From Metapseudomonas otitidis (GTDB lineage: Bacteria; Pseudomonadota; Gammaproteobacteria; Pseudomonadales; Pseudomonadaceae), in the NCBI RefSeq assembly GCF_900111835.1, contig NZ_FOJP01000001.1:124001-188000 (forward strand): DNA of 64,000 nucleotides, written 5' to 3'. Shown piece after piece: positions 1 through 10,077 of the stretch. Position 1 is the stretch's first letter, and every line of letters starts with the position of its first letter. The notes under the pieces are model-generated. The model was not told the DNA's origin. It did not search any database and saw only the letters and a program-made list of their open reading frames with translations. A program made the translations under genes and the position numbers.

Positions 1-1341
1 AATGTGGTGGAAAAGGATGGCGAAGCGCAGCAGCACGCAGAGGCGGATCAGCTTCTCGCCCTCGTCGCCGAACTCGGCGAACTTGTCCTTGGGGATGTTG
101 CGCCGGTGGCCGCGTACCAGCAGGGCCAGCATCTGCTGGTCCTGGCGGGAGAAGCCCGGCAGGTCCGAGTGCTCGATCAGGTAGGCGCCGTGCTTGTGGT
201 ACTGGTAATGGGCGATGTCCATGCCGATTTCGTGGACGCGCGCGCCCCACACCAGCAGGTCGCGGTGCCACTCGTCGTCCAGCTGCCAGTCGCCGGCCAC
301 CTGCTCCAGGGCTTCCAGGGCCTTGGCCTCGACCCGTGCCGCCTGCTCCAGGTCCACGTGGCAGCGCTCCATCAGCGCGCTCAGGGTGCGCTCGCGCACG
401 TCCTCGTGGTGGTGGCGACCGAGCAGGTCGTAGAGCACGCCTTCGCGCAGGGCGCCTTCGGAGTGGGTCATGTGCTTGAGTTCGAGGGCCTCGAAGATGG
501 CTTCGAGGATCGCCAGACCGGCCGGGAAGATGGCGCGGCGGTCAGGCTTGATACCGTCGAGGTCGATCTTCTCCACCTCGCCCAGCTTGAACAGCTTGCG
601 CTTGAGCCAGGCGATGCCTTCCGGGTTGATCTCGCCATTGCCCAGGCCGGCGGCCTGGATCGCCAGCCCCACGGCGCGGATGGTGCCGGAGGCGCCCACC
701 GCCTGCTGCCAGCCGAGGCGGCGCAGGCTGTATTCGATGCCCATCAGCTCCAGGCGGGCAGCCGTGTAGGCCTGGGCGTAGCGCGCCGGGGTGATCTTGC
801 CGTCGCGGAAATAGCGTTGGGTGAAGCTTACGCAGCCCATCTGCAGGCTCTCGCGCAGCTGCGATTCGAAGCGCTGGCCGATGATGAACTCGGTGCTGCC
901 ACCGCCGATGTCCGCCACCAGGCGCTTGCCGGGGGTGTCGGCGATGCTGTGGGACACGCCCAGGTAGATGAGGCGGGCCTCCTCGCGGCCGGAGATGACC
1001 TCCACCGGGTGGCCGAGGATGGCTTCGGCGCGGCGGATGAATTCGCTGCGGTTGCGGGCCTCGCGCAGGGCGTTGGTACCGACCACGCGCACGGCGCCTT
1101 CCGGCAGGCTGTTGGTCATCTGGGCGAAGCGCCGCAGGCAGTCGAGGCCGCGTTGCATGGCCTCTTCGCTGAGCACGCGCTCTTCGTCCAGGCCTGCGGC
1201 CAGTTGCACCTTGTCCCCCAGGCGCTCGAGGATTCGGATCTCACCGTGGTCGACCTTGGCCAGCACCATGTGGAAGCTGTTGGAGCCGAGGTCGATGGCG
1301 GCGATCAGGGACAGGTTGGCGGGGCGTCGGGTCGAAGGCAT
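1..1341 (-). CDS. ppx: Exopolyphosphatase Ppx (partial, C-terminus beyond window start)
   Basis: Hydrolyses terminal phosphates from inorganic polyphosphate (and related pppGpp phosphatase activity in the family); cytoplasmic. The ATG is at 1341 on the minus strand and 447 codons are visible before the window ends, against about 500 residues usual for the family, so only the last part of the C-terminal HD-like domain is missing. Seen near the N-terminus is the ASKHA phosphate-binding motif [12 protein letters not shown] (about residues 14-25), then [12 protein letters not shown] and [11 protein letters not shown], the three glycine-rich signatures of Ppx/GppA. It is divergent from trxA. The start is preferred because the conserved motif begins only about 14 residues in. 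Identification is very secure; Ppx rather than GppA is supported by length and the trxA-rho neighbourhood. Confidence 0.93.
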   Translation of the reverse strand, partial: MPSTRRPANLSLIAAIDLGSNSFHMVLAKVDHGEIRILERLGDKVQLAAGLDEERVLSEEAMQRGLDCLRRFAQMTNSLPEGAVRVVGTNALREARNRSEFIRRAEAILGHPVEVISGREEARLIYLGVSHSIADTPGKRLVADIGGGSTEFIIGQRFESQLRESLQMGCVSFTQRYFRDGKITPARYAQAYTAARLELMGIEYSLRRLGWQQAVGASGTIRAVGLAIQAAGLGNGEINPEGIAWLKRKLFKLGEVEKIDLDGIKPDRRAIFPAGLAILEAIFEALELKHMTHSEGALREGVLYDLLGRHHHEDVRERTLSALMERCHVDLEQAARVEAKALEALEQVAGDWQLDDEWHRDLLVWGARVHEIGMDIAHYQYHKHGAYLIEHSDLPGFSRQDQQMLALLVRGHRRNIPKDKFAEFGDEGEKLIRLCVLLRFAILFHHI

Positions 1342-1585
1342 GGTCCGGTGTCTCGTTTCTTAACCGCGCCATCCTGCCACGATCACGGTGACACGCCAAC
1401 GCGCGCCTTCCCCGCAGGCCGTCTCCGCTGATCGGCCGGCGCGCCATAGCGCTGCCCGGCCGGACCTGTGACCCGCGCGACCGATTGCCGCGCGGCCCTT
1501 CGCGATCCGCTGTCGATCAACTTTCGCCAGCGAGCCCATAGGCACACTCAATCGGCCGCGGCTTTCGGTCACGCCCGAGGCGGGC

Positions 1586-1591
1586 TATGAT
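1586..1591 (+). promoter_or_regulatory. Candidate -10 element for trxA
   Basis: TATGAT lies 37 bases before the trxA ATG, with a poor -35 match (TTTCGG, 1563-1568) 17 bases upstream. Seen by eye only. The 1342-1628 gap is shared with the divergent ppx promoter and shows nothing else clear. Confidence 0.4.
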
Positions 1592-1628
1592 GGCCGCCTA
1601 TTTCCGCTTCCGAATCCGGAGAACATCC

Positions 1629-1955
1629 ATGAGCGAACTCATCTCCCACGTCACCGACGCCAGCTTCGAGCAGGACGTACTGAGCGCCGAGGGCGCGGTG
1701 CTGGTCGACTACTGGGCCGAATGGTGCGGTCCGTGCAAGATGATCGCCCCCGTCCTGGACGAGATCGCCAAGGACTACCAAGGCAAGCTGAAGGTCTGCA
1801 AGCTGAACATCGACGAGAACCAGGACACCCCGCCGAAGTACGGCGTGCGTGGCATCCCGACCCTGATGCTGTTCAAGAACGGCAATGTCGAGGCCACCAA
1901 GGTCGGCGCCCTGTCCAAGTCCCAGCTGGCTGCCTTCCTGGACGCCAACATCTGA
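1629..1955 (+). CDS. trxA: Thioredoxin 1
   Basis: Cytoplasmic dithiol-disulfide reductase, electron donor to ribonucleotide reductase and other partners, reduced by TrxB. At 108 aa it has the exact length of the family. The active site WCGPC is at residues 32-36, the buried Asp lies in VLVDYWAEW, and the cis-proline loop is RGIPTLM. The start at 1629 is chosen over an upstream in-frame ATG (1587) because MSEL matches the family N-terminus and a GGAG lies 7 bases before it. A strong terminator follows directly, so it is transcribed alone, ahead of rho, an arrangement common in gammaproteobacteria. Confidence 0.97.
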   Translation: MSELISHVTDASFEQDVLSAEGAVLVDYWAEWCGPCKMIAPVLDEIAKDYQGKLKVCKLNIDENQDTPPKYGVRGIPTLMLFKNGNVEATKVGALSKSQLAAFLDANI

Positions 1956-1977
1956 TTTTCCCTCCGGGAATCTCCGT

Positions 1978-2006
1978 AAAAACCCCGCTCGATGCGGGGT
2001 TTTTTG
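1978..2006 (+). terminator. Intrinsic terminator of trxA
   Basis: CCCCGC-TCGAT-GCGGGG stem-loop (1983-1999) flanked by an A run upstream and a run of six T downstream. A textbook rho-independent terminator that separates trxA from rho. Confidence 0.9.
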
Positions 2007-2018
2007 TCGGCGCAGTAC

Positions 2019-2046
2019 TGGACTCACCCGAAACCCGGTGTTAAAT
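2019..2046 (+). promoter_or_regulatory. Candidate rho promoter
   Basis: TGGACT (2019-2024) and TTAAAT (2041-2046) are spaced 16 bases apart, just after the trxA terminator. If used, this gives a rho leader of roughly 140 bases. Visual call only. Confidence 0.4.
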
Positions 2047-2144
2047 TCGGGCTCGCAGCGTCATTCCGCTGCCCTCTGCAAGCCGCCGTCGACGCATTCC
2101 AACTCGAATCACGCGCAGCGATCTGTCGCCTCCCTCGGCGCGGC

Positions 2145-2195
2145 CTCTCAAGCTCACAAGCTTTCCTTCCCTCATTTCTCATCTACGTCATTCCT
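2145..2195 (+). promoter_or_regulatory. C-rich, G-poor rho leader lacking a Shine-Dalgarno
   Basis: The 51 bases before the rho ATG contain about 20 C and only 3 G, and no purine-rich ribosome-binding motif is present immediately before the start codon. Rho loads on unstructured C-rich, G-poor RNA, and E. coli rho is known to be autogenously terminated in its leader. This segment is therefore a plausible rut site for feedback control. Function is inferred. Confidence 0.5.
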
Positions 2196-3458
<1,263 letters not shown>

Positions 3459-3474
3459 CAGGTCGTGGTGCCAC

Positions 3475-3505
3475 GAAGGCCGGGGAAACCCGGCCTTCGC
3501 GTTTC
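3475..3505 (+). terminator. Terminator downstream of rho
   Basis: GAAGGCCGGG-GAAA-CCCGGCCTTC (3475-3498), a perfect 10 bp stem with a GNRA-type loop followed by GCGTTTCC. The T run is weak, but the position right after rho supports terminator use. Confidence 0.7.
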
Positions 3506-3587
3506 CGGGTGTTCATTCGTCCTTCTGGAAGGCCCCCATCGGCGCTAAACTCTGCGCCCCGACCTGCACGCCCCGAGAGGCTCACGC

Positions 3588-5054
3588 ATGCAGTATCGCG
3601 ACCTGCGCGAATTCATCAGCGGCCTGGAACAGCGTGGCGAGCTCAAGCGCGTCACCGCCCCGGTCTCGCCGATCCTGGAAATGACCGAAATCTGCGACCG
3701 CACCCTGCGCAAGCAAGGCCCGGCGCTGCTCTTCGAGAACCCCACCGGCTACGACATCCCCGTGCTCGGCAACCTGTTCGGCACCCCCGGACGCGTGGCC
3801 CTCGGCATGGGCGCGGACGACGTCTCCGAACTGCGCGAGATCGGCAAGCTGCTGGCCTTCCTCAAGGAGCCCGAGCCGCCCAAGGGGCTCAAGGATGCCT
3901 GGTCCAAGCTGCCGATCTTCAAGAAGGTCATCAGCATGGCGCCCAAGGTCCTCAAGGACGCCCCCTGCCATGACGTGATCGAGGAAGGCGACGACGTCGA
4001 CCTCGGCAAGCTGCCGATCCAGCACTGCTGGCCCGGCGACGTGGCACCGCTGATCACCTGGGGCCTGACCATCACCCGCGGCCCCAACAAGGAGCGGCAG
4101 AACCTCGGCATCTACCGCCAGCAGGTGATCGGCCGCAACAAGGTCATCATGCGCTGGCTCAGCCACCGTGGCGGCGCGCTGGACTTCCGCGAGTGGTGCC
4201 AGAAGCACCCGAACACGCCCTACCCCGTCTGCGTCGCCCTCGGCGCCGACCCGGCGACCATCCTCGGCGCGGTGACCCCGGTGCCGGACACCCTCTCCGA
4301 GTACGCCTTCGCCGGCCTGCTGCGCGGCCACCGCACCGAGCTGGTCAAGGCCATCGGCTCCGACCTGCAGGTCCCGGCCAGTGCCGAGATCGTGCTGGAA
4401 GGCGTGATCCATCCCGGCGAGACAGCCCCGGAAGGCCCCTACGGCGACCACACCGGCTACTACAACGAGGTCGACACCTTCCCGGTGTTCACCGTCGAGC
4501 GCATCACCCGTCGCCGCAAGCCCATCTACCACAGCACCTACACCGGCCGGCCGCCGGATGAGCCGGCCATCCTCGGCGTGGCGCTGAACGAAGTCTTCGT
4601 GCCGATCCTGCAGAAGCAGTTCCCCGAGATCACCGACTTCTACCTGCCGCCCGAAGGCTGCTCCTACCGCATGGCGGTGGTGACCATGAAGAAGCAGTAC
4701 CCCGGCCACGCCAAGCGCGTGATGCTCGGCGTCTGGTCGTTCCTGCGACAGTTCATGTACACCAAGTTCGTTATCGTCACCGACGACGACATCAACGCCC
4801 GCGACTGGAACGACGTGATCTGGGCCATCACCACCCGCATGGATCCCAAGCGCGACACGGTGATGATCGACAACACCCCCATCGACTACCTGGACTTCGC
4901 CTCGCCCATCTCCGGCCTCGGCTCCAAGATGGGCCTGGATGCCACCCACAAGTGGCCGGGCGAGACCACCCGCGAGTGGGGCCGCGCCATCGTCAAGGAC
5001 GATGCGGTAACCCGTCGTGTGGACAAGATGTGGTCCAGCCTGGGTATAGATTGA
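3588..5054 (+). CDS. ubiD: UbiD: 4-hydroxy-3-polyprenylbenzoate decarboxylase
   Basis: Non-oxidative decarboxylation of 3-polyprenyl-4-hydroxybenzoate in ubiquinone synthesis, using prenylated FMN made by UbiX; cytoplasmic. At 488 aa it is typical of the proteobacterial family. Recognised from the [10 protein letters not shown] start, the central HRGGALDF segment and the [11 protein letters not shown] motif characteristic of UbiD catalytic cores. A GAGAGG precedes the ATG. The next gene, an Fe-S flavin reductase, follows after 52 bases on the same strand and may be co-transcribed. Confidence 0.94.
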   Translation: MQYRDLREFISGLEQRGELKRVTAPVSPILEMTEICDRTLRKQGPALLFENPTGYDIPVLGNLFGTPGRVALGMGADDVSELREIGKLLAFLKEPEPPKGLKDAWSKLPIFKKVISMAPKVLKDAPCHDVIEEGDDVDLGKLPIQHCWPGDVAPLITWGLTITRGPNKERQNLGIYRQQVIGRNKVIMRWLSHRGGALDFREWCQKHPNTPYPVCVALGADPATILGAVTPVPDTLSEYAFAGLLRGHRTELVKAIGSDLQVPASAEIVLEGVIHPGETAPEGPYGDHTGYYNEVDTFPVFTVERITRRRKPIYHSTYTGRPPDEPAILGVALNEVFVPILQKQFPEITDFYLPPEGCSYRMAVVTMKKQYPGHAKRVMLGVWSFLRQFMYTKFVIVTDDDINARDWNDVIWAITTRMDPKRDTVMIDNTPIDYLDFASPISGLGSKMGLDATHKWPGETTREWGRAIVKDDAVTRRVDKMWSSLGID

Positions 5055-5106
5055 GCACAGGGGCCAGGGCGCCCCTGAACGCCCGCCATAACAAAGAGAA
5101 CACCTC

Positions 5107-6072
5107 TTGAGAGTGACCTTGCAGCCCTCCGGAGCGGTCCTGCAAACCGCCCCCGGGGAAAACATCCTCGCCGCCGCCCGGCGCCTGGGCTACGACTGCC
5201 CGCAGAGCTGCCGCAACGGCAATTGCCACGTCTGTGCCGCCCTGCTGGTGGAAGGCCGGGTGCGCCAGGGCGGCCGCGAGCTGGACCATGGCGAGCTGTT
5301 CACCTGCCTCGCCGAACCCTTGGAAGACTGCGTCCTGCACTGGGACGGCGTGCTCGCCCCCGGCGAACTGCCGGTGCGCAGCCTGAGCTGCCAACTCACC
5401 GCCTGCACCCCGGTCGGCGGGGACGTCTGGCGGGTCGGCCTGCGTGCTCCGGCCGGCAAGCCGCCGCGCTACCACGCCGGGCAGTACCTGCTGATCGAGC
5501 GGGACGATGGCGAAGCGTCCGCCTTCTCCATCGCCTCCGCCCCCAGCGCCGGGCGTGAACTCGAACTGCACGTCCTCGGCCGTGAGCCCAGCGCCGCCGC
5601 CCTCCTGCAGCAACTGCAGCGCGACGGCCTGGCCCGGGTACGCCTGCCCTTTGGCGACACCCACCTGGCCGAGCTGCCCGACGGCCCCCTGGTGCTGATC
5701 GCCGCCGGCACCGGCATGGGCCAGATGCAGAGCCTGATCGAACATTGCCGCGCCGCCGGGTTCGCCCACCCCGTGTACCTGTACTGGGGCATGCGCCGGC
5801 CGGAGGACTTCTACGAGCTGGCGCACTGGGACGACTGGCAGGGCCTGCCGAACCTCACCCTGCACCGGGTGGTCAGCGACCCCTGCGACTGGCCCGGCCG
5901 CCACGGCCTGCTGCACGAGGCCGTGCGCGAGGACTTCCCCGACCTCAAGCCGTTGCACGTCTACGCCAGCGGTTCGCCCGCGATGGTCTACGCCACCCTC
6001 GATGCCCTGGTGGAGGCCGGCATGGATGCCCACCAGATGCGCGCCGACGTCTTCGCCTACGCGCCCCGCTGA
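5107..6072 (+). CDS. 2Fe-2S NAD(P)H-flavin reductase-type oxidoreductase (TTG start)
   Basis: Predicted soluble electron-transfer flavoprotein of the ferredoxin-reductase family, often annotated as CDP-6-deoxy-glucoseen reductase-like. Order over 321 aa: plant-type 2Fe-2S domain with ligands C35, C40, C43 (CRNGNCHVC) and C67 (LFTC); FAD-binding beta barrel with AFSIAS (about 140) in place of the usual RxYS motif; NAD-binding domain with IAAGTGMGQ (about 200). The start is TTG; no ATG exists before the Fe-S domain. A weak GAGA precedes it. It follows ubiD, which by itself needs no reductase; it could supply reduced flavin to UbiX, which is an inference. The true substrate is unknown. Confidence 0.85.
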   Translation: MRVTLQPSGAVLQTAPGENILAAARRLGYDCPQSCRNGNCHVCAALLVEGRVRQGGRELDHGELFTCLAEPLEDCVLHWDGVLAPGELPVRSLSCQLTACTPVGGDVWRVGLRAPAGKPPRYHAGQYLLIERDDGEASAFSIASAPSAGRELELHVLGREPSAAALLQQLQRDGLARVRLPFGDTHLAELPDGPLVLIAAGTGMGQMQSLIEHCRAAGFAHPVYLYWGMRRPEDFYELAHWDDWQGLPNLTLHRVVSDPCDWPGRHGLLHEAVREDFPDLKPLHVYASGSPAMVYATLDALVEAGMDAHQMRADVFAYAPR

Positions 6073-6079
6073 ACCCCGC

Positions 6080-6101
6080 GACGCCGGGCGTGCCCGGCGT
6101 C
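6080..6101. terminator. Convergent hairpin between flavoreductase and LysR gene
   Basis: GACGCCGGGC / GCCCGGCGTC, a perfect 10 bp inverted repeat with a 2-base centre, located between two convergent stop codons and overlapping the LysR stop. No clear T run. Confidence 0.5.
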
Positions 6102-6996
6102 AGGCCAGCTCCGGGAACTCCCGGCGCAGCTCCGCCGACAGCCAGTCGATGAACCACTCCACGTCCGTGCTGTGCGGCCCGGGCGGCAGCAGCGCCTGGT
6201 AGCGCTCCAGCGGTGCCTGCAGCGGCAGCGCACGCACCAGGCTGCCGGCGGCCAGCTCCTGGTGCACCAGCACCTCGTTGGCCAGGGCGATGCCGTGGCC
6301 CTTCTCCGCCATGCTCAGGGCGTGGTCGTTGCTGATGTAGAGCACCTCGGAGCTGACCCGCAGCGGGCAGCCCAGTGCCGCCAGCCAGGCGTTCCACCAC
6401 TCGCCGTCGTCGACGTGGATCAGCTTGTGCGTCGCCAGCTCTTCCGGGCCCGCCAGCGGGCCATGGGCCGCCAGGTACGCGGGCGAGCAGACCGGGAACA
6501 CGTTGGGGTGCAGCAGGGTGACCGTGCGGCGGCCGTATTGCCCGGGCAGGCCGTAGGCGATGCCCAGGTCCGCCCGCTGGCCGTCCACCGCCTCGAAGGT
6601 GGGGTTGGGCTCGATGGCGATCTTCAGCCCCGGTCGCTGTTCCAGCAGGGCTTCCAGGCGCGGCATCAGCCGGCGCTTGGCGAAGGCCGGCACCACCATG
6701 ATCTTCAGCCAGCGCGCCGTCCCGCCCGGGGTCAGCTCATGGCCGGCATCGGCGATCTGTTGCAGCGCGCTGGCGATCTTCTCGTAGTAGCGCTGCCCGG
6801 CCGGGGTCAGCGACACGCCGCGTGGCGTGCGGTCGAACAGGCGCACCCCCAGCCACTCCTCCAGCAGCTTCACGTGGCGGCCGATGGCCGGCTGGGTGAC
6901 ATGCAGGTCCCGCGAGGCGGCAACGTAGCTGCCCAGGCGGGCGGCGGCCTCGAAGGCACGCACGGCATTGAGCGGCGGCAGGCGCTGGATCGACAT
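6100..6996 (-). CDS. LysR-family transcriptional regulator (GcvA-like)
   Basis: DNA-binding regulator of 298 aa. The N-terminal winged helix-turn-helix reads PPLNAVRAFEAAARLGSY followed by HVTQPAIGRHVKLLE (about residues 33-47), the GcvA/AmpR subgroup pattern. The C-terminal two-lobe effector domain follows. It is divergent from the PotABCD-type importer operon (211 bases between starts), the usual arrangement for a LysR regulator and its target. It is therefore inferred to control that importer and the amidase; the inducer is unknown. The ribosome-binding site is weak, but MSIQRLPPLNAV fits the family N-terminus. Confidence 0.9.
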   Translation of the reverse strand: MSIQRLPPLNAVRAFEAAARLGSYVAASRDLHVTQPAIGRHVKLLEEWLGVRLFDRTPRGVSLTPAGQRYYEKIASALQQIADAGHELTPGGTARWLKIMVVPAFAKRRLMPRLEALLEQRPGLKIAIEPNPTFEAVDGQRADLGIAYGLPGQYGRRTVTLLHPNVFPVCSPAYLAAHGPLAGPEELATHKLIHVDDGEWWNAWLAALGCPLRVSSEVLYISNDHALSMAEKGHGIALANEVLVHQELAAGSLVRALPLQAPLERYQALLPPGPHSTDVEWFIDWLSAELRREFPELA

Positions 6997-7050
6997 GGCT
7001 GAAGGGCTCGCGGTCAGGTATTAAATTTTTTAACAGCGACTGTAAGAAAA

Positions 7051-7067
7051 TTGAGCTTTCTGCTCAA
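7051..7067. promoter_or_regulatory. Inverted repeat in LysR/importer intergenic region
   Basis: TTGAGC-TTTCT-GCTCAA: 6 bp arms, 5-base spacer, with outer T and A as in LysR T-N11-A boxes. It lies 55 bases upstream of the LysR start and about 140 before the importer. Candidate binding site of the adjacent regulator; unproven. Confidence 0.45.
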
Positions 7068-7207
7068 CCGCCTTTCCCCGACCATCCGTCCCCAGCAGCC
7101 CCACAACAACCGGGCCCCGAGCCTGACGCTGCACCTGTCTCTAGTCCTGCCAGAACAACGACAAGACCCCCGCCCACCGGGCGCAGGGGAAGGAACCGGA
7201 GGTATTC

Positions 7208-8329
7208 ATGAGTGCCCTGCACAGCCCGTCGACCACCGCGGCGGTGTCCATCCGCGCCGTGCGCAAGGTCTACGGCGACCCCCAGAGCGGCCCGGTGGCG
7301 CTGAAGCGCGTCGACCTGGACATCCGCGACAACGAGTTCTTCACCCTGCTCGGCCCTTCCGGCTGCGGCAAGACCACCCTGCTGCGCATGATCGCCGGCT
7401 TCGAGTTCCCCACCGAAGGCGAGATCCGCCTGTTCGGCGAGAACATCGCCGACCGGCCGCCCTACGCCCGCCCGGTGAACACCGTGTTCCAGCACTACGC
7501 GCTGTTCCCGCACATGACGATCGCCGAGAACCTCGCCTTCGGCCTGGAATCCCACCCCATGGGCCGGCGCCTGAGCAAGGCCGCCGTGGCCGAGCGGGTG
7601 CGCGAGATGCTGGCGCTGGTGCAGATGGAGGCCTTCGCCGAGCGCCGTCCGGCCCAGCTCTCCGGCGGGCAGCAGCAGCGCATCGCCCTCGCCCGTGCCC
7701 TGGCGCCGCAGCCCAAGGTGCTGCTGCTGGACGAGCCGCTCTCCGCCCTCGACCTGAAGCTGCGCCAGGCCATGCGCGAGGAGCTGAAGAGCATCCAGAC
7801 CCGCACCGGCATCACCTTCATCTTCGTCACCCATGACCAGGAAGAGGCCCTGGCCATGTCCGACCGCATCGCCGTGCTCGCCCAGGGCGAGGTGCAGCAG
7901 GTGGGCGGCCCGGACGACATCTACGAGCGCCCGCGCAACCGCTTCGTCGCCGACTTCATCGGCGAGACCAACTTCCTCCCGGCCCGCCTCGAAGCACTCG
8001 ACGGCCAGGTCGCGCGCTTCCGCCTGCCCGGTGGCGCGGTGCTCCAGGCACCGGCCTGCAACGGCCTGGCCATCGGGGCCGAGGCCAGCCTCTCGGTGCG
8101 CCCCGAGCGCCTGCACCTGCTGGCGGACGCCACGCCCGACAGCCTGCCGTGCCAGGTGCTGGCACGGGTCTACCTGGGCACCGACCTGCAGTACCGCGTC
8201 GCCCTGGACGACGGCACGCCGCTCACCGTGCGCCTGCCCAACAACGCCATCCAGGGACGCCAGCCCGAGGTGGGCGCCCGTGCCGGCCTGCGGGTCGAGC
8301 CGGGCAGCGCCTGCGTGCTGCTGGACTGA
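7208..8329 (+). CDS. ABC transporter ATP-binding protein, PotA-type
   Basis: Energising subunit of an importer at the inner membrane. 373 aa. Walker A GPSGCGKTTLLR (about residue 55), signature LSGGQQQRIALARAL, Walker B VLLLDEPLSALD, H-loop FVTHDQEEA, then a C-terminal TOBE domain of about 100 residues typical of the spermidine/putrescine (CUT1/POPT) class. The start is supported by GGAGG 7 bases upstream. First gene of a five-gene run (ATPase, two permeases, binding protein, amidase). Substrate inferred only as polyamine-like; see the binding protein for a reason to doubt this. Confidence 0.93.
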   Translation: MSALHSPSTTAAVSIRAVRKVYGDPQSGPVALKRVDLDIRDNEFFTLLGPSGCGKTTLLRMIAGFEFPTEGEIRLFGENIADRPPYARPVNTVFQHYALFPHMTIAENLAFGLESHPMGRRLSKAAVAERVREMLALVQMEAFAERRPAQLSGGQQQRIALARALAPQPKVLLLDEPLSALDLKLRQAMREELKSIQTRTGITFIFVTHDQEEALAMSDRIAVLAQGEVQQVGGPDDIYERPRNRFVADFIGETNFLPARLEALDGQVARFRLPGGAVLQAPACNGLAIGAEASLSVRPERLHLLADATPDSLPCQVLARVYLGTDLQYRVALDDGTPLTVRLPNNAIQGRQPEVGARAGLRVEPGSACVLLD

Positions 8330-8342
8330 GGAGGACAGGACC

Positions 8343-9251
8343 ATGCGCACCCTCACCCACAGCCTGGAACGCCGCCGCGCCCTGGCCAGCCTGCTCGGCG
8401 TTTCGCCGGCGCTGGTCGCCATCGGCCTGTTCCTGGTGGTGCCGATCCTCATCGTGGTCGGCTATTCCCTCATGCAGGCCAACCCCTACGGCGGGGTGAA
8501 CCCGCAGTTCAGCGTCGAGGCCTATGTCTCGCTGCTGTTCGAACGCCAGCTGGACGACAGCCTGGCCTTCGCCGATGCCTACCTGGTGATCGCCCTGCGC
8601 TCCATCGGCATCGCCGCTGCCACCACCGTCATCACCCTGCTGGTGGGCATTCCGGTGGCCGTCTGGCTGGCGATGCAGCCGGCGCACCGGCGGGGCCTGC
8701 TGATCTTCCTCATCACCGTGCCGTTCTGGGCCAACCTGTTGATCCGTACCTACGCCTGGATCCTGCTGCTGCGCGGCACCGGCGTGGTCAACGGCACGCT
8801 GATGGGCCTCGGCCTGATCCACCAGCCGCTGAACCTGCTGTACACCGACGGCGCCGTGCTGCTGGGGCTGGTGTACACCTACGCGCCCTTCGTGGTGCTG
8901 CCGATCTACGCCACCCTGGAGCGCATGGACCTGCGCCTGCTGGAGGCCGCCCAGGACCTCTACGCCGGGCGCTGGCGCACCCTGCGCAAGGTGGTGCTGC
9001 CCATCGCCCGGCCCGGCATCCTCGCCGGCGCCATCCTCACCTTCGTGCCCTGCCTGGGGGCGATGGTGGCTCCTGAGCTGCTTGGCGGTGGTACCCGCAT
9101 GATGCTGGGCAACCTGATCTTCCGGCAGTTCAGCGACGCCCGTAACTGGCCGCTGGGCTCCGCCCTGTCGCTGGTGCTGATGGCGGCGGTGATGCTGGTG
9201 CTGATGGTCTACGCCTGGCGCGCCGGCCGTGCGGCGGGAGGTGCCCGATGA
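8343..9251 (+). CDS. ABC transporter permease, PotB-type
   Basis: Inner-membrane subunit of 302 aa with about six hydrophobic segments. The first is near residues 17-40 (LVAIGLFLVVPILIVVGY). The EAA loop that docks with the ATPase reads EAAQDLYAGRWRTLRKVVLPI. A strong GGAGG lies before the ATG at 8343, 13 bases after the ATPase stop. It overlaps the next permease by 4 bases (ATGA), indicating translational coupling. Confidence 0.92.
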   Translation: MRTLTHSLERRRALASLLGVSPALVAIGLFLVVPILIVVGYSLMQANPYGGVNPQFSVEAYVSLLFERQLDDSLAFADAYLVIALRSIGIAAATTVITLLVGIPVAVWLAMQPAHRRGLLIFLITVPFWANLLIRTYAWILLLRGTGVVNGTLMGLGLIHQPLNLLYTDGAVLLGLVYTYAPFVVLPIYATLERMDLRLLEAAQDLYAGRWRTLRKVVLPIARPGILAGAILTFVPCLGAMVAPELLGGGTRMMLGNLIFRQFSDARNWPLGSALSLVLMAAVMLVLMVYAWRAGRAAGGAR

Positions 9252-10057
9252 TCCGTGCCCTGTTCCGCAGCCGTCGCCCCGGCGTGCGTGATTTTCCCGG
9301 CTTCGGCGCCCTCAGCCTGCTGTTCTACCTGTACCTCTACGCGCCGATCCTGGTGCTGGTGGTGCTGTCGTTCAACGCCAACCAGTCGGCCACCGTGTGG
9401 ACCGGCTTCAGCCTGGACTGGTACCGCGCCGCCTTCGCCAACCAGGCCTTGCGCCAGGCGGCCGGCAACAGCCTGCTGATCGCCGTGTGCGCCAGCCTGG
9501 CAGCCACCGCCATCGCCACCCTGGCGGCCCTGGGCACCTCACGCGGGGCGCGCTTCAAGGGGCTGCGGCTGTCCATGGGGACGATCATGCTGCCGCTGGT
9601 GCTGCCGGAGATCGTGGTCGGCGTCGCCACCCTGGCGCTGTTCTCCACCCTCGGCCTGTCGCTGGGCTACGGCAACCTGATCATCGCCCACACGGTGTTC
9701 TGCATCCCGTTCGCCTACCTGCCGATCCGCGCCCGGCTGAACGACATGGACCTCTCCCTGGAGCAGGCCGCCGCCGACCTCTACGCCGGCCCCTGGCGGA
9801 CCTTCCGCAAGGTCACCCTGCCGCTGCTGGCGCCGGGCATGGTCTCGGGGCTGATGCTGGCCTTCATCGTCTCGCTGGATAACTTCGTGATCTCGATGAT
9901 GGTGGCCCAGGCCGGCACTACCACCCTGCCGATCTTCATCTTCGGGCTGTTGCGCATGGGCGTGACGCCTGACGTCAACGCCGTTTCCACCTTGATCCTC
10001 GGGGTCTCCGTGCTGTTCGTGACCCTCTCTTATCTGCTCGGCAAGAAGAAGGCCTGA
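9248..10057 (+). CDS. ABC transporter permease, PotC-type
   Basis: Second permease, 269 aa, partner of the preceding PotB-type subunit. About six membrane segments; EAA loop EQAAADLYAGPWRTFRKVTLPL; the C-terminal region with SLDNFVISMMV matches PotC/PotI proteins. Starts inside the previous stop (ATGA). The binding protein follows after 20 bases. Confidence 0.92.
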   Translation: MIRALFRSRRPGVRDFPGFGALSLLFYLYLYAPILVLVVLSFNANQSATVWTGFSLDWYRAAFANQALRQAAGNSLLIAVCASLAATAIATLAALGTSRGARFKGLRLSMGTIMLPLVLPEIVVGVATLALFSTLGLSLGYGNLIIAHTVFCIPFAYLPIRARLNDMDLSLEQAAADLYAGPWRTFRKVTLPLLAPGMVSGLMLAFIVSLDNFVISMMVAQAGTTTLPIFIFGLLRMGVTPDVNAVSTLILGVSVLFVTLSYLLGKKKA

Positions 10058-10077
10058 GCCCAAACCGGAGCAAGACG

